The position numbers and the translations under genes are program-made. A stretch of DNA of 64,000 nucleotides, from positions 24,798 through 88,797 of the forward strand of contig JBEEIB010000301.1 of NCBI GenBank assembly GCA_041167675.1, written 5' to 3'. Shown in pieces: positions 1-8,652 of this stretch. Origin of the DNA: DASTDH01 sp041167675. GTDB taxonomy: Bacteria > Verrucomicrobiota > Verrucomicrobiia > Chthoniobacterales > JAFAMB01. The notes under the pieces are model-generated. The model made no database searches, was not told where the DNA came from, and saw only the letters and a program-made list of their open reading frames with translations. Each line of letters begins with the position of its first letter. Positions within the stretch are counted from its first letter, which is position 1.

Positions 1-1
1 T

Positions 2-370
2 GCTTATTACGGAGTTAACGTCGACCCCGGAATACTTAATACCTTTCTGACTAACAATGACGGGTACACGCCCCAAGGCTGGCTTTATTGGGAAAAGGCG
101 GCGGCTTTCGTTCCGGGAAAGGCCAAACACGTTTACGAAGATGCCCCTTCTTACTATCTAATCGATAGCAACCTGCTGCAAGGGAATCCAGTCATTATTC
201 GGATTCGCCTAAGGTCCGGCATTACCCATTTTGTGGTGATCGTTGGAAAACGAGGGTTCCATTATTTGATCCAGGATCCGGGATCAAGCGGAGACAGTGG
301 TATTTATCCTTTATACCGCCTGGTAGCAAAGATTGAGGCACTACGTTTCTACGAAAAATTAGGCGATTAG
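2..370 (+). CDS. C39-like cysteine peptidase family protein, 3' end only
   Basis: The reading frame is open from the window edge to the TAG at 368-370, so the N-terminal part, including any catalytic cysteine, lies outside the window. The visible 122 residues match the second half of a papain-fold C39-type domain: a segment GVNVDPGILNTFL, then a THFVVIVGK strand carrying the likely catalytic histidine, then QDPGSS with the likely catalytic aspartate. Family members cleave double-glycine leader peptides or act as bacteriocin-processing or cell-wall related peptidases; the substrate cannot be told here. It sits next to a decayed sugar transferase, which fits an old polysaccharide or export locus. 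Confidence 0.6.
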   Translation, partial: AYYGVNVDPGILNTFLTNNDGYTPQGWLYWEKAAAFVPGKAKHVYEDAPSYYLIDSNLLQGNPVIIRIRLRSGITHFVVIVGKRGFHYLIQDPGSSGDSGIYPLYRLVAKIEALRFYEKLGD

Positions 371-387
371 CTGAGCGGCGAATATTC

Positions 388-1026
388 TACCTGGCCCCAG
401 AACCACCGAATACCGCTGGAGGTGTTAGAACGAGAATTTGGAAGTCGAGCCAAATCGACCAATTATCAATGTAGTCCAGGTCAAGCTTGACCCAGGTTTC
501 GAAGTCGCTGACTTCATTTCTTCCGAGAGATCTGCCATAGGCAGGTGATTCCCGGTTTTACGCTCAGGCGCCGTTGCTAGGCAGGATTAGCAAAATTTTC
601 CACTTCATAAGTGGGCAGCGGGCGTGGCCCGACCAAGCTCATCTGGCCTCCGAGAATATTAAAAAGCTGCGGTAGCTCATCGATGCTGTACCGGCGCAAC
701 CATCTCCCCAGCGGTGTAATTCTGGGATCATCATCCAGCTTAAAGACCGGACCGCTCATCTGATTATATTCTTCCGAGCTAGTCCGCGCACTCCACCGGC
801 ATTCGGTCGGCCGCGTCATTTTCCTAACTTCCCGGACTGAGCTAAGTCGAGTGGAGGAAGCAATTGGCTCAATTTCAGGAACAACCGGGAAGCTCTCTCC
901 AATGAACCATCGGATACTATGAGTGGCCCACAATGAGAGCACCAGGAGTACGGCATCAATAACCGGATTAAGCTGCAGATCGATTTCTTGCTTGCGCCCA
1001 AGCAGGCGAGGTTGCCTATTCCTTGA
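388..1026 (-). pseudogene. Decayed polyprenyl glycosylphosphotransferase (exopolysaccharide sugar transferase)
   Basis: Reading the minus strand, a hydrophobic N-terminal segment (about 1020 to 880, containing NPVIDAVLLVLSLW) runs in the same frame straight into the catalytic part at 780-577 (EYNQMSGPVFKLDDDPRIT, RRYSIDELPQLFNIL, MSLVGPRPLP). The family normally has several membrane helices and a linker of a few hundred residues between these parts, so an internal deletion is likely. After a TAG at 577-579 the family's next motif, RRLSVKPGITCLWQ, continues in another frame. Its C-terminal end, GRNEVSDFETWVKLDLDYID, lies in a third frame and ends at the TAG at 388-390. At least two frameshifts plus a deletion make this non-functional. 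The upstream limit is approximate. Confidence 0.75.
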
Positions 1027-1050
1027 TTTTCCAGTCGACGGCCAAAGTTC

Positions 1051-1761
1051 ATGGAGACCAAATTCGAACCAATAGATGTGCTCGAACGCAAGCCCTGGAT
1101 TGTAGGAGTGGTGGCATCCCGAGCAGACTGGGAGTTGGTGACGCAGTCTGATTTTTCGGAGCTCGATTTGTGCGAGCTGCGTATGGACCTCCTAATCACG
1201 GAACAAATCCAACAGAATGAGTACTTAAAGCCTTTGCGGTTGCCAAAAATTCTGACAATCCGCGATCCTCGGGAGGGCGGGAAGGAAGGTCTGAACGAAA
1301 ACGAGCGCTTGAGACTCTTTGAAGAATTTCTCCCTCATGTGGATTACATCGACATTGAATTACGGAACATTAGTCTTTATGCCGACGTGATCGCCGCTGC
1401 GCGCGCTTCAGCGAAACAGTTGATTGTCTCAGTTCACGATTTTGCAAAAACGCCGGCGCTAGAACAGATGGAACGATGGGCAAACGAAACCGAAACGCGA
1501 TATCCGGGCGCGATCTTTAAAATTTCCACGAAATTGAGCCGTTGGGACGAAATGGTTCGACTCGGCAATTTTCTTGCTAACCGATCCCGAATCAGAGTAG
1601 CAGCGATGGGGATGGGACCATTGGGCAAAATTTCTCGGCTGCTTTTCGCCTGTCTGGGTTCGGAGCTGATCTACGCTGCTTGCAGCGAGGCGGTGGTGCC
1701 CGGTCAATGGGATTTTCGGACGTTGCGTTCGATTCTTTCGCAAATTCTCGAAGGTAATTGA
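1051..1761 (+). CDS. aroD: Type I 3-dehydroquinate dehydratase
   Basis: This 236-residue enzyme dehydrates 3-dehydroquinate to 3-dehydroshikimate in the shikimate pathway for aromatic amino acids. It has the usual class I beta/alpha barrel length. The Schiff-base lysine is K157 in IFKIST, the catalytic histidine is H129 in SVHDF, and substrate-contacting residues are visible as E42/R44 (CELR), R71, E103 (IELR), R196 (SRLLF) and Q219 (VPGQWDF). The ATG at 1051 gives a full-length product. The gene is followed by the VirJ-like gene on the same strand; the two are not obviously related in function. No other shikimate genes are in the window. Confidence 0.92.
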   Translation: METKFEPIDVLERKPWIVGVVASRADWELVTQSDFSELDLCELRMDLLITEQIQQNEYLKPLRLPKILTIRDPREGGKEGLNENERLRLFEEFLPHVDYIDIELRNISLYADVIAAARASAKQLIVSVHDFAKTPALEQMERWANETETRYPGAIFKISTKLSRWDEMVRLGNFLANRSRIRVAAMGMGPLGKISRLLFACLGSELIYAACSEAVVPGQWDFRTLRSILSQILEGN

Positions 1762-1838
1762 TTTCGATTTCTGAGCGGTCGGAAGTCGGAGCCCAATGGT
1801 CGGACCTTCGTGCTTATTATTCCAATAATGCGAACCTA

Positions 1839-2663
1839 ATGCTGTTAAGACGCATGTTCTGCTCTCTCATCTCAGTCTGCGGATCGGCTCCAACGATCGC
1901 TCTTTCGCTGACTGCCCTTTTTCTTGGGATGTCGAATTTATTACGCGCGGACGAGCCGCTCGCTCCCACGATCATGCTCCCCCTGCAGCGTGGCCCATTT
2001 GGAACACACCATTTTGTGCCGACGGGAGCTGCACGTGCGCTCGTGCTTTTTGGTTCAGGAGATGGAGGTTGGGGTCATTTGGAAAACCGGGTTTGTTCTA
2101 TTCTGGCGAGCCAAGGCATCTACACCGTGGGGATCGACTTTAGTAACTATGCTGAAGCTGACTATGACGCGGGGACGTTGGCCTTGGATTTTGCTACGGT
2201 AACTCAGAATGCATTGGCTCGAAGCAAAAATCCTGATCTTCCGGTGATTTATGGCGGTTGGTCGATGGGCGCAGTCCAGGCGGTAGCGGCCGCCGGAGGC
2301 GAAAACCGGCCGCAGAATCTGGTCGGCCTCCTGTTGCTAAGCATGGATAAGCGGGGCCGCTACGGTTTGCGCTTACCCGAAAGAGTGGGGCTTGAGCCAG
2401 AGGGAGAGGGTACCTTTGGGGTCGCAGATTTCACCGCGGGGGTGGCAAATCTTCGGGTGGTCCAGTTTGCTGCAGCTGACGATTGGATGAACAATACGGA
2501 TTGGATAAGGGGTCTCCCATCTCCGCATCGATTATTCGAGCTGGAGAATTCAAACCATGACTTCAATGGAGCTGATCAGACGTTTGAAAATGAACTGCTC
2601 GACGGCATCAATTGGATTCTAGATCCAGCGAAATCGGGCGGCGATCGAACGACGAGCGACTAG
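1839..2663 (+). CDS. VirJ/AcvB-type periplasmic serine hydrolase (probable aminoacyl-phosphatidylglycerol hydrolase)
   Basis: The product (274 residues from the ATG at 1839) opens with a signal-peptide-like segment ending near LLRA|DEP. It has the VirJ-family block FGSGDGGW (about residues 71-78) and a nucleophile elbow GWSMG with Ser near residue 142. The C-terminal part ends ENSNHDF, giving a candidate catalytic His. In rhizobia and Agrobacterium, AcvB-type proteins remove lysine from lysyl-phosphatidylglycerol in the periplasm and are paired with LpiA. Here the next gene is an LpiA/MprF homologue, so the same job is likely. This is a single-domain form, shorter than two-domain AcvB. The open frame extends back to 1758, but the signal peptide supports 1839 (or the ATG at 1854). 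Confidence 0.75.
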   Translation: MLLRRMFCSLISVCGSAPTIALSLTALFLGMSNLLRADEPLAPTIMLPLQRGPFGTHHFVPTGAARALVLFGSGDGGWGHLENRVCSILASQGIYTVGIDFSNYAEADYDAGTLALDFATVTQNALARSKNPDLPVIYGGWSMGAVQAVAAAGGENRPQNLVGLLLLSMDKRGRYGLRLPERVGLEPEGEGTFGVADFTAGVANLRVVQFAAADDWMNNTDWIRGLPSPHRLFELENSNHDFNGADQTFENELLDGINWILDPAKSGGDRTTSD

Positions 2664-2694
2664 CGCCCACAGCAATCTTCATTGACGATTCGAA

Positions 2695-4389
2695 GTGAAA
2701 CCGAGCAAGGAATCCCAGGCAGAATTTCGTCGCACGCAACGCTGGGTCCACTTGGTTGCGTGGTTCGTAGCGACCGTTGGGTTGATCGGTATTTTCGAGG
2801 CGTTTCTTCCGAAGGAACCGAGTGTATTCGAATGGTTGGAACAATTCCTTCCGATCGATCTCTCCGAGTACGGTCGGATCGGGATGTACCTAAGTGGTTT
2901 TTGCTTGCTCGGAATCGCTCGCGGCCTTTGGCGCAGGAAACAAGCCGCTTGGTGGATTGCCGTTGTACTGCTGTCTTTGACGGCAGTCCTGCAACTGGCT
3001 CGCGGACCGGATTTTCACCACGCGATTCCCACCGCGTTGATCTTAGGACTCCTGATTTGGCGATGTCGAGATTACATAGCCGAATCGGATCGCGGTTCGA
3101 TTCGCTGGGCATTCATCATTGGTATACCGCTGTTTATCGCGGTCTTTGCTTACGCCGTTTTTGGTCTCACCCATCTCCGGGGCCAGGTCACCGGGCGCGG
3201 ACATATCGCCGGCGCGGTGCAGACGGCCCTTGAGCTTATTTTTCTGCAATCGACCGACTCGGAAATCGCGACTACTCCGCGGGCTACGAATTTTTTCATC
3301 CAAGTTAGTGCCGGCGGAATGTTTTGTGGTCTCATCATGGTCGTGCTTTTGCTGCGTCCGGTTTTTGAGCAAAGGGCCACTTCCAGTACAAGTCTTGCTC
3401 GGGTTCGAAAGATTATCGACGATTATGGCTGCGATCCGCTCGATGAATTCGCTCTCCTGCCGGACAAACAGTTCTTTTTCGCATCCAACGATCGCTCCTT
3501 TTTTGCGTATGCGCTCTGGCGAAATTTTGCGGTCTGCCTGGTCGGGCCGGTCGGTCCCGCGGAAGACTGGCTATCCGCCACCCGGGATTTCGTGCGGTTC
3601 TGCGCGGCCCAGGACTGGCAACCCGTATTTTATTTCGCGCGTTCAGAACTGCGACCAATTCTAAGCCAATGCGGCTTGAAAAGTTTCAAGGTTGGGGAGG
3701 ATGCACGCCTAAGCATCACTGATTTCAATCTGAAGGGAAGCAAGTTCCAGAACCTACGGACTGCCTGTAACAAGGCTCGGAAAGAAGGCAAAGAGCTCCG
3801 CTGGTATCAACCGGGGGATGGACCCTTCGACTATGGACTTGAGGCTCAACTCAAGATCATTTCAGATGAGTGGTTGCGAGCAAAACAAGGAACGGAGATG
3901 GCTTTTGACCTTGGGCTGTTCAATCTACAGCAGATCCGAAAGCGTGGCGTAGCCACAATTTTTGATGCACACTCCAAATTGGAAGCTTTTGCCACTTGGC
4001 TACCATACAAGCAAGGTACCGGACGCAGTTTGGACCTGATGCGCAGCCATTCATCAGCGAAAGGTATAATGGATTTTTTGATTGTGGAATCGATCGATCA
4101 TTTTCGAGAGCACGAGGTGGAAGAGGTAAGCCTGGGGAATGCTCCCTTGGCTAATGTCGAACCGAATCGACAACTTTACGGAAGAGAAGAAAAGGCGGTA
4201 AAGTTTTTGTTCGAAAAATTCAACCGCTACTACGGCTACAAGTCTTTGTTCGAATTCAAGAAGAAATACCAACCGATCTGGCAAGGACGATTTCTTGGAT
4301 TTCGACCGAATGTGAATCTGCTTTTGGTCGCGCTGGCGCTGGTGAGAGTTCATTTGCCGCAAGGCCTTATCCGAATATTACGATCATGA
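2695..4389 (+). CDS. mprF: Lysyl-phosphatidylglycerol synthase, MprF/LpiA type
   Basis: This 564-residue inner-membrane protein has about six hydrophobic helices in residues 15-230 and a cytosolic DUF2156 (GNAT-like) catalytic domain in residues 240-550. The latter carries family-typical segments FFASNDRSFFAY, CLVGPVGP, KFQNLRTACNKARKEG and MDFLIVESIDHF. MprF/LpiA proteins move lysine or alanine from aminoacyl-tRNA onto phosphatidylglycerol, making the membrane less anionic and protecting against cationic peptides and acid. The N-terminal flippase part is shorter than in Staphylococcus MprF, as in LpiA. The start is a GTG at 2695, 31 bases after the VirJ-like gene, and the end overlaps the next gene by four bases, so an operon is likely. 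Confidence 0.87.
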   Translation: MKPSKESQAEFRRTQRWVHLVAWFVATVGLIGIFEAFLPKEPSVFEWLEQFLPIDLSEYGRIGMYLSGFCLLGIARGLWRRKQAAWWIAVVLLSLTAVLQLARGPDFHHAIPTALILGLLIWRCRDYIAESDRGSIRWAFIIGIPLFIAVFAYAVFGLTHLRGQVTGRGHIAGAVQTALELIFLQSTDSEIATTPRATNFFIQVSAGGMFCGLIMVVLLLRPVFEQRATSSTSLARVRKIIDDYGCDPLDEFALLPDKQFFFASNDRSFFAYALWRNFAVCLVGPVGPAEDWLSATRDFVRFCAAQDWQPVFYFARSELRPILSQCGLKSFKVGEDARLSITDFNLKGSKFQNLRTACNKARKEGKELRWYQPGDGPFDYGLEAQLKIISDEWLRAKQGTEMAFDLGLFNLQQIRKRGVATIFDAHSKLEAFATWLPYKQGTGRSLDLMRSHSSAKGIMDFLIVESIDHFREHEVEEVSLGNAPLANVEPNRQLYGREEKAVKFLFEKFNRYYGYKSLFEFKKKYQPIWQGRFLGFRPNVNLLLVALALVRVHLPQGLIRILRS

Positions 4390-5072
4390 TTGCTCAGTAC
4401 GCCCGCTGGTTTTTCGAACGATTCAAACGATCGTGTACCCGTTCTTTGTCTGGGATGGTTCTGCTCAATTTCGGTGGTTTCGGTCTTTTCCTATTCTTTT
4501 GCTATTGGTGGGTTTCTCGCGCCGGCGGCTTTCCGTTGTTCGATTCCGTTGAGCAAATTCCGGCCAATGAAGTCGCTCTCGTCCTTGGAACCGCGCCAGT
4601 GCTGGTGAGTGGACTTCCGAATCGCTACTTCGTTTCTCGAATCAATGCCGCAGCTGCGTTGTTTCATGCAGGCAAAGCTAAGGTGCTGCTCCTTAGTGGA
4701 AATTGCCGTGACGATGGGTACAATGAGCCGGCGGCAATGCGTGAAGCCCTGACGGTTCGAGGTGTCCCGAACGAAGTCTTGCTGGAAGATCCAGCGGGCA
4801 TCCGAACGTTGGATTCAGTGGCCCGCGCGAAATCGGTCTTCGGGCTCGATCGATTAACTGTGATTTCACAGGAATTTCACAACCGGCGCGCCCTATTCTT
4901 TTGCAAGCATTTTCAAATCGATGGAATAGCGCTCAATGCGGATCCCGCTGTGCACCGCAGCTGGCGTTTGACTTGTCGAGAATTTGCAGCTAGAGCGGTC
5001 GCAGTTCTGCATGTTTGTGCGAAGTCGGTCCCAAGTAGCCGAGAAAGCGATGTCGCGGGTATAGCGAGATGA
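4386..5072 (+). CDS. SanA/YdcF-like DUF218 membrane protein
   Basis: The protein has one N-terminal transmembrane helix (about residues 20-42) followed by a DUF218 domain. Recognisable parts are the strand VALVLGTAPVL, the segment FVSRINAAAALFHAGKAKVLLLSG, the NEPAAMREAL helix and LTVISQEFHNRRALF, which carries the conserved His. SanA-type proteins influence envelope permeability and vancomycin tolerance at high temperature in enterics; their reaction is not established. The ATG at 4386 overlaps the TGA of the MprF gene (ATGA), which suggests translational coupling and a shared role in envelope defence. Confidence 0.8.
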   Translation: MIAQYARWFFERFKRSCTRSLSGMVLLNFGGFGLFLFFCYWWVSRAGGFPLFDSVEQIPANEVALVLGTAPVLVSGLPNRYFVSRINAAAALFHAGKAKVLLLSGNCRDDGYNEPAAMREALTVRGVPNEVLLEDPAGIRTLDSVARAKSVFGLDRLTVISQEFHNRRALFFCKHFQIDGIALNADPAVHRSWRLTCREFAARAVAVLHVCAKSVPSSRESDVAGIAR

Positions 5073-5103
5073 CAGCGCGAGTTTAGCAGATAGGATCATT
5101 ATT

Positions 5104-5469
5104 GTGCACATTTCTCTCCTTAAATCGAAAATCCATCGCGCTACGGTGACAGGAGCCAACGTGAACTATGAAGGCAGTATCACGATTTCGGCCGATCTCG
5201 CAGACGAAGCTGGCCTGGAAGAGTATGAACGCATCTTGGCTGGTAACATCACCAATGGTGAGCGATTTGAAACCTACGTGATCTTTGGTGCCAGGCGGCG
5301 CGGTTTGGTCGAGTTAAATGGCGCAACTGCCCATCTGGGGAAACCCGGTGATGTCCTTACGATTATGAGTTTCGGCTGGTACGATGTTGAAGAAGCAGCA
5401 AGTCATCAGCCTAATGTAGTTCTGCTCGGTGCCAACAATAGTGTGATTCGTCAGATTGCGGCGGTTTGA
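5104..5469 (+). CDS. panD: Aspartate 1-decarboxylase proenzyme
   Basis: This 121-residue protein is the usual length for PanD, which decarboxylates L-aspartate to beta-alanine for pantothenate and coenzyme A. The core motif KIHRATVTGA is followed by NYEGSI, in which Gly24-Ser25 is the self-cleavage site that creates the pyruvoyl cofactor. Downstream are NGERFETYVI and a NGATAHLGKPGD segment that resemble the conserved NGAAA and GD motifs. The GTG at 5104 places K9 and the cleavage site at their usual numbers. No other pantothenate gene is nearby. Confidence 0.93.
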   Translation: MHISLLKSKIHRATVTGANVNYEGSITISADLADEAGLEEYERILAGNITNGERFETYVIFGARRRGLVELNGATAHLGKPGDVLTIMSFGWYDVEEAASHQPNVVLLGANNSVIRQIAAV

Positions 5470-5550
5470 ACGGACCGGGTATCGGTCTGTCAAATCTACG
5501 TCGAGCACGCCTGGGCCGGAATGGGCGATCAGATGTGCTCGCAAGAGCAC

Positions 5551-7152
5551 ATGCATTCTCGATTTTGGGTTTGTGTCGGACTGTATTTCCTCTCATCCGC
5601 TTTCGCGGATTCGGCTGAGACTTCGAAGATAACCGAAGTAGTTGTTTATGGCGATCGCGCTCGGATCTCGCGCGAGGTAACGGTGAATGTACCTGGGGGA
5701 GACTCTCAGTTTGAGTTAGCCGGTCTTCCTGGCGACTTGGACGAAAATTCTGTCGGAATCACCGTTCGATCCGGCAGTTCCGTAATCATTCGCGGCATGG
5801 ACGTCCAGAGGGAGTTCTTGAGCGAGAATGCGGATGCACGCAGCTTGGATCTCCTGAAGCAACTTGATCAACTGCAGAATCAGAAGCGAGCCCTTCAATC
5901 GCAACAAGGTGTGTTCGAGGATAAACGGGAATTCTTTCGCAAGCTGAATACCGGCGGGGATCGCAACGATAAGCAGGTATTCTCGGCTGATGAACTCAAG
6001 AAGCTTTATGATTTGTATTCGGGGGAACTGGCGGCGATTGCCAGCGCGTCTCTCCCGCTCGACGCAGCGGATCGCAAACTGAACCCTGAGATCGAGCGGA
6101 TAGAGAAGGAACTCGGCCAACTCAGTCAAAAGAAAGAGCAGCACCGGGTTTCGGTCACCGTTCAGTCCCAATCTGCTGCCGAGCTTCGCATCGAACTGCG
6201 GTACGTGGTTCATAACGCTTGGTGGCTTCCAGTTTACGAAGCACGAGTGGACACCTCCAGCGGCAAGGTTTCACTAATGTATGACGCGATGATTCGGCAG
6301 CGTACAGGTGAGGATTGGACCAAGGCGAGACTGACGGTATCCACTGCTCGTCCTGAACAGAATAATCAACTGCCGGAACTGGAGCCTAAGTACTTGCGAT
6401 TCTCGCAACCAGTGCCGGCGTCCCCTCCTCGCTCGATGGCCTTCAAATCGGAGAAGCCAAGTGCGACTCCAACGGCGAAGGAGGAGGCAACCGAGCAAGA
6501 TAACGTGGCTCAAATTGAGAGCGCACAGCTGGAAAGCAACGGACTTTCGGTGGCCTACCAGGTGGCGGTACCCGCAACCATTCCGTCCGATGGACAAGCG
6601 CATCGAACTAATCTCACCCAAATTGAATTGAGCGGTAAACTGTCATACGCGACGAGCCCCGGGTTGGAACCGGCCGCGTTCCTGAAAGAGCATCTAACAA
6701 ATACCGGCCCCGATCCGCTGCTGCCGGGAAAGGTGAATCTGTTTCGAGATGGTGATCTGATCGGGAGCCTGCCGCTGCCGCTAATTTCGGCTGGAGCGGA
6801 GTTTGACCTGTTTTGTGGCCGAGATGACGCAGTAAAAATCGAACACAAGGAATTGGTAAATCGCGATGCGGAAATTGGAATTCTTTCGCACCGCAAACAG
6901 AATCAGCGGAAGTATCAGATTGCCATCCAAGACTTTCGCAAGAATCCGATCAAGCTAACGGTTTACGACCAGATTCCGATCTCCCAGGATAATGATATTA
7001 CCGTGACACCTGGGCAATACTCCCTCAAACCAACCGGTGTCGACAAGGATACCGGGAAGATCACCTGGGACCTGGATTTGGCCCCAAGCGAGAAGAAAAC
7101 AATCGAATTTGACTACACGGTTGAATGGCCTGCCGGAAAGACGATTGAATAG
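5551..7152 (+). CDS. MuiA-like secreted protein (DUF4140/DUF4139)
   Basis: The ATG at 5551 begins a clear signal peptide (hydrophobic core, then SSAFADS); the frame is open from 5521 but that start would bury the signal. The mature protein has a DUF4140 beta domain (TEVVVYGDRARISREV), a coiled-coil-prone stretch at about residues 90-205 rich in Gln, Lys and Glu, and a C-terminal DUF4139 region starting near NAWWLPVYEARVDTSSG and running to the end. Family members are named after a mucoidy inhibitor and are found in the periplasm or on the cell surface; their molecular role is unknown. At about 533 residues the length is normal. It is convergent with rsmB. Confidence 0.75.
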   Translation: MHSRFWVCVGLYFLSSAFADSAETSKITEVVVYGDRARISREVTVNVPGGDSQFELAGLPGDLDENSVGITVRSGSSVIIRGMDVQREFLSENADARSLDLLKQLDQLQNQKRALQSQQGVFEDKREFFRKLNTGGDRNDKQVFSADELKKLYDLYSGELAAIASASLPLDAADRKLNPEIERIEKELGQLSQKKEQHRVSVTVQSQSAAELRIELRYVVHNAWWLPVYEARVDTSSGKVSLMYDAMIRQRTGEDWTKARLTVSTARPEQNNQLPELEPKYLRFSQPVPASPPRSMAFKSEKPSATPTAKEEATEQDNVAQIESAQLESNGLSVAYQVAVPATIPSDGQAHRTNLTQIELSGKLSYATSPGLEPAAFLKEHLTNTGPDPLLPGKVNLFRDGDLIGSLPLPLISAGAEFDLFCGRDDAVKIEHKELVNRDAEIGILSHRKQNQRKYQIAIQDFRKNPIKLTVYDQIPISQDNDITVTPGQYSLKPTGVDKDTGKITWDLDLAPSEKKTIEFDYTVEWPAGKTIE

Positions 7153-7168
7153 GGGAGCCGCCGGTCTG

Positions 7169-8407
7169 TCAGTCATTCTGAAAAAGCGCGGCAAAGGCTC
7201 CGTCCATATTATTCTGGAGCGGTCCGACTTTACGAGATTCCAAGCAGGCTAGTTGCGGAAATTGGTTGAGAATCTCCGAGACCACCTGCTCATTTTCTTC
7301 CGGTTCAATGCTGCAAGTGCTGTAGACCATCCGTCCGCCTCGGCGCAGATAAGGCACGATATTCTCGACCATGCGGAGCTGCAGATGAGACATTCTGCGG
7401 AAATCATCGGGGGTGAGCCGCCAGCGTACATCGGTGCGGCGCCGAATTACGCCGGTATTTGAGCAGGGGGCATCTACCAATATGGCATCAAACGTGGGAC
7501 TTCCGGCTGGAAGCGGGCTCCTTAGCCAATCTACCAGGATCACTTCGGTATTGGTTACTCCTAACCGGACGAGATTTTGCTGTAACCGAGAGAGGCGCAG
7601 GGGTTCGTAGTCACCGGCAAACAGTTGCCCTCGGTTTTGCATCAATTGTGCAAGATAGCAGGCCTTCCCGCCAGGAGCGGCGCACGCATCGAGTACTCGC
7701 TCCCCCGGTTTCGGAGCAAGCAGCTCGCATGGAATCAGTGTACTCGGATCTTGCACGTAAACCACGCCGGCCGAAATCCACTCGGATGGAAGATGTTCTA
7801 CCTCGAGACAGTCCTCTCGATCGGGCAAAGGCTTTGCGCCCGGCACGCTATGCAGCAGCTCGCCTGGGGTTACCCGAAGCTCGTTGGCCCGGACGTAAAT
7901 CTTAGCCGGCTGGTTGTTCCATGCACAAAGTTGAGTGGCTTCCGTTTCACCCCATGCTCCCTGCCATTTGAGATAAAGAAATTCCGGATGGGAATAGCGA
8001 ACGTGTACTGGCGCGTTTTCGAGTTCTTCGAGGACCGCCTCTTTTTCGGCAATTGATTTCCGCAGAATAGCATTCACCAGAGTTCGTGCCGGCCCGGCAA
8101 TATTTACCGTTTCGTAGACAGCCGCGTGTGCGGGAATCCGCATTTTGTAAAGTTGATACAAACCAAGCCGTAAAACTTGGCGAGTCGCAGAATCCAATTT
8201 GTTTGCCCGAAACCTACGGATGACAAAGTCCAATAGGGTACGATTTCGGATTACTCCGTAAAAAGTCTCGGTGACAAAGGCTCGATTACTTTGTGGAAGG
8301 TCGGATTGTTCAAGCGTTCGGTGCAGGACTCCGTCGGCAAACTCGCGGCTGGATTCCCAGCGCTGCAGCGCTTTCAAACAACAGATGCGAGGATTACTGG
8401 CTGCCAT
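7169..8407 (-). CDS. rsmB: 16S rRNA (cytosine-967-C5)-methyltransferase
   Basis: The product methylates C967 of 16S rRNA using S-adenosylmethionine. The N-terminal 140 residues form a NusB-like RNA-binding domain (FYGVIRNRTLLDFVI, LYQLYKMRIPAHAAVYETV). The C-terminal Rossmann-like domain has the SAM motif DACAAPGGKACYLA and two active-site cysteines, in DAPCSNTG and in YSTCSIEPEENE. The family start MAASNPRICCLKAL lies at 8407 (412 residues). The frame is open to 8491, but the extra 28 residues would run through a hairpin at 8480-8496 and look non-coding. It lies downstream of ugd on the same strand. Confidence 0.9.
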   Translation of the reverse strand: MAASNPRICCLKALQRWESSREFADGVLHRTLEQSDLPQSNRAFVTETFYGVIRNRTLLDFVIRRFRANKLDSATRQVLRLGLYQLYKMRIPAHAAVYETVNIAGPARTLVNAILRKSIAEKEAVLEELENAPVHVRYSHPEFLYLKWQGAWGETEATQLCAWNNQPAKIYVRANELRVTPGELLHSVPGAKPLPDREDCLEVEHLPSEWISAGVVYVQDPSTLIPCELLAPKPGERVLDACAAPGGKACYLAQLMQNRGQLFAGDYEPLRLSRLQQNLVRLGVTNTEVILVDWLRSPLPAGSPTFDAILVDAPCSNTGVIRRRTDVRWRLTPDDFRRMSHLQLRMVENIVPYLRRGGRMVYSTCSIEPEENEQVVSEILNQFPQLACLESRKVGPLQNNMDGAFAALFQND

Positions 8408-8479
8408 AGACAACGCGCACAAAATGTTCTTTCCCCTTCCGCTGGCCCGGATGCTGAAAGTTAAGGTTCCATAAAATTT

Positions 8480-8496
8480 AACCGGTGCCACCGGTT
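8480..8496 (-). terminator. Candidate weak terminator or leader hairpin between ugd and rsmB
   Basis: A perfect 7-bp stem (AACCGGT/ACCGGTT) closes a 3-base loop. On the minus strand it is followed by AAATTTTA, which is only a short U tract. It sits about 157 bases past the ugd stop and 73 bases before the preferred rsmB start, so it could end ugd transcripts or fold in the rsmB leader. Confidence 0.35.
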
Positions 8497-8652
8497 TTGG
8501 GGGAACGGCTTTGGAAAGGAGAGGCTGCCGAATCCTCCAAATGGTCCGCAGATGGGTGCGGTTGTCTTTCCGGCTACGTGAGCTTTGTTGAAACGGCCGT
8601 CGAGGCGGACCACTGGCGTGGTTGGGACTGCCTATCGCCGGAGCAAAAGCGC

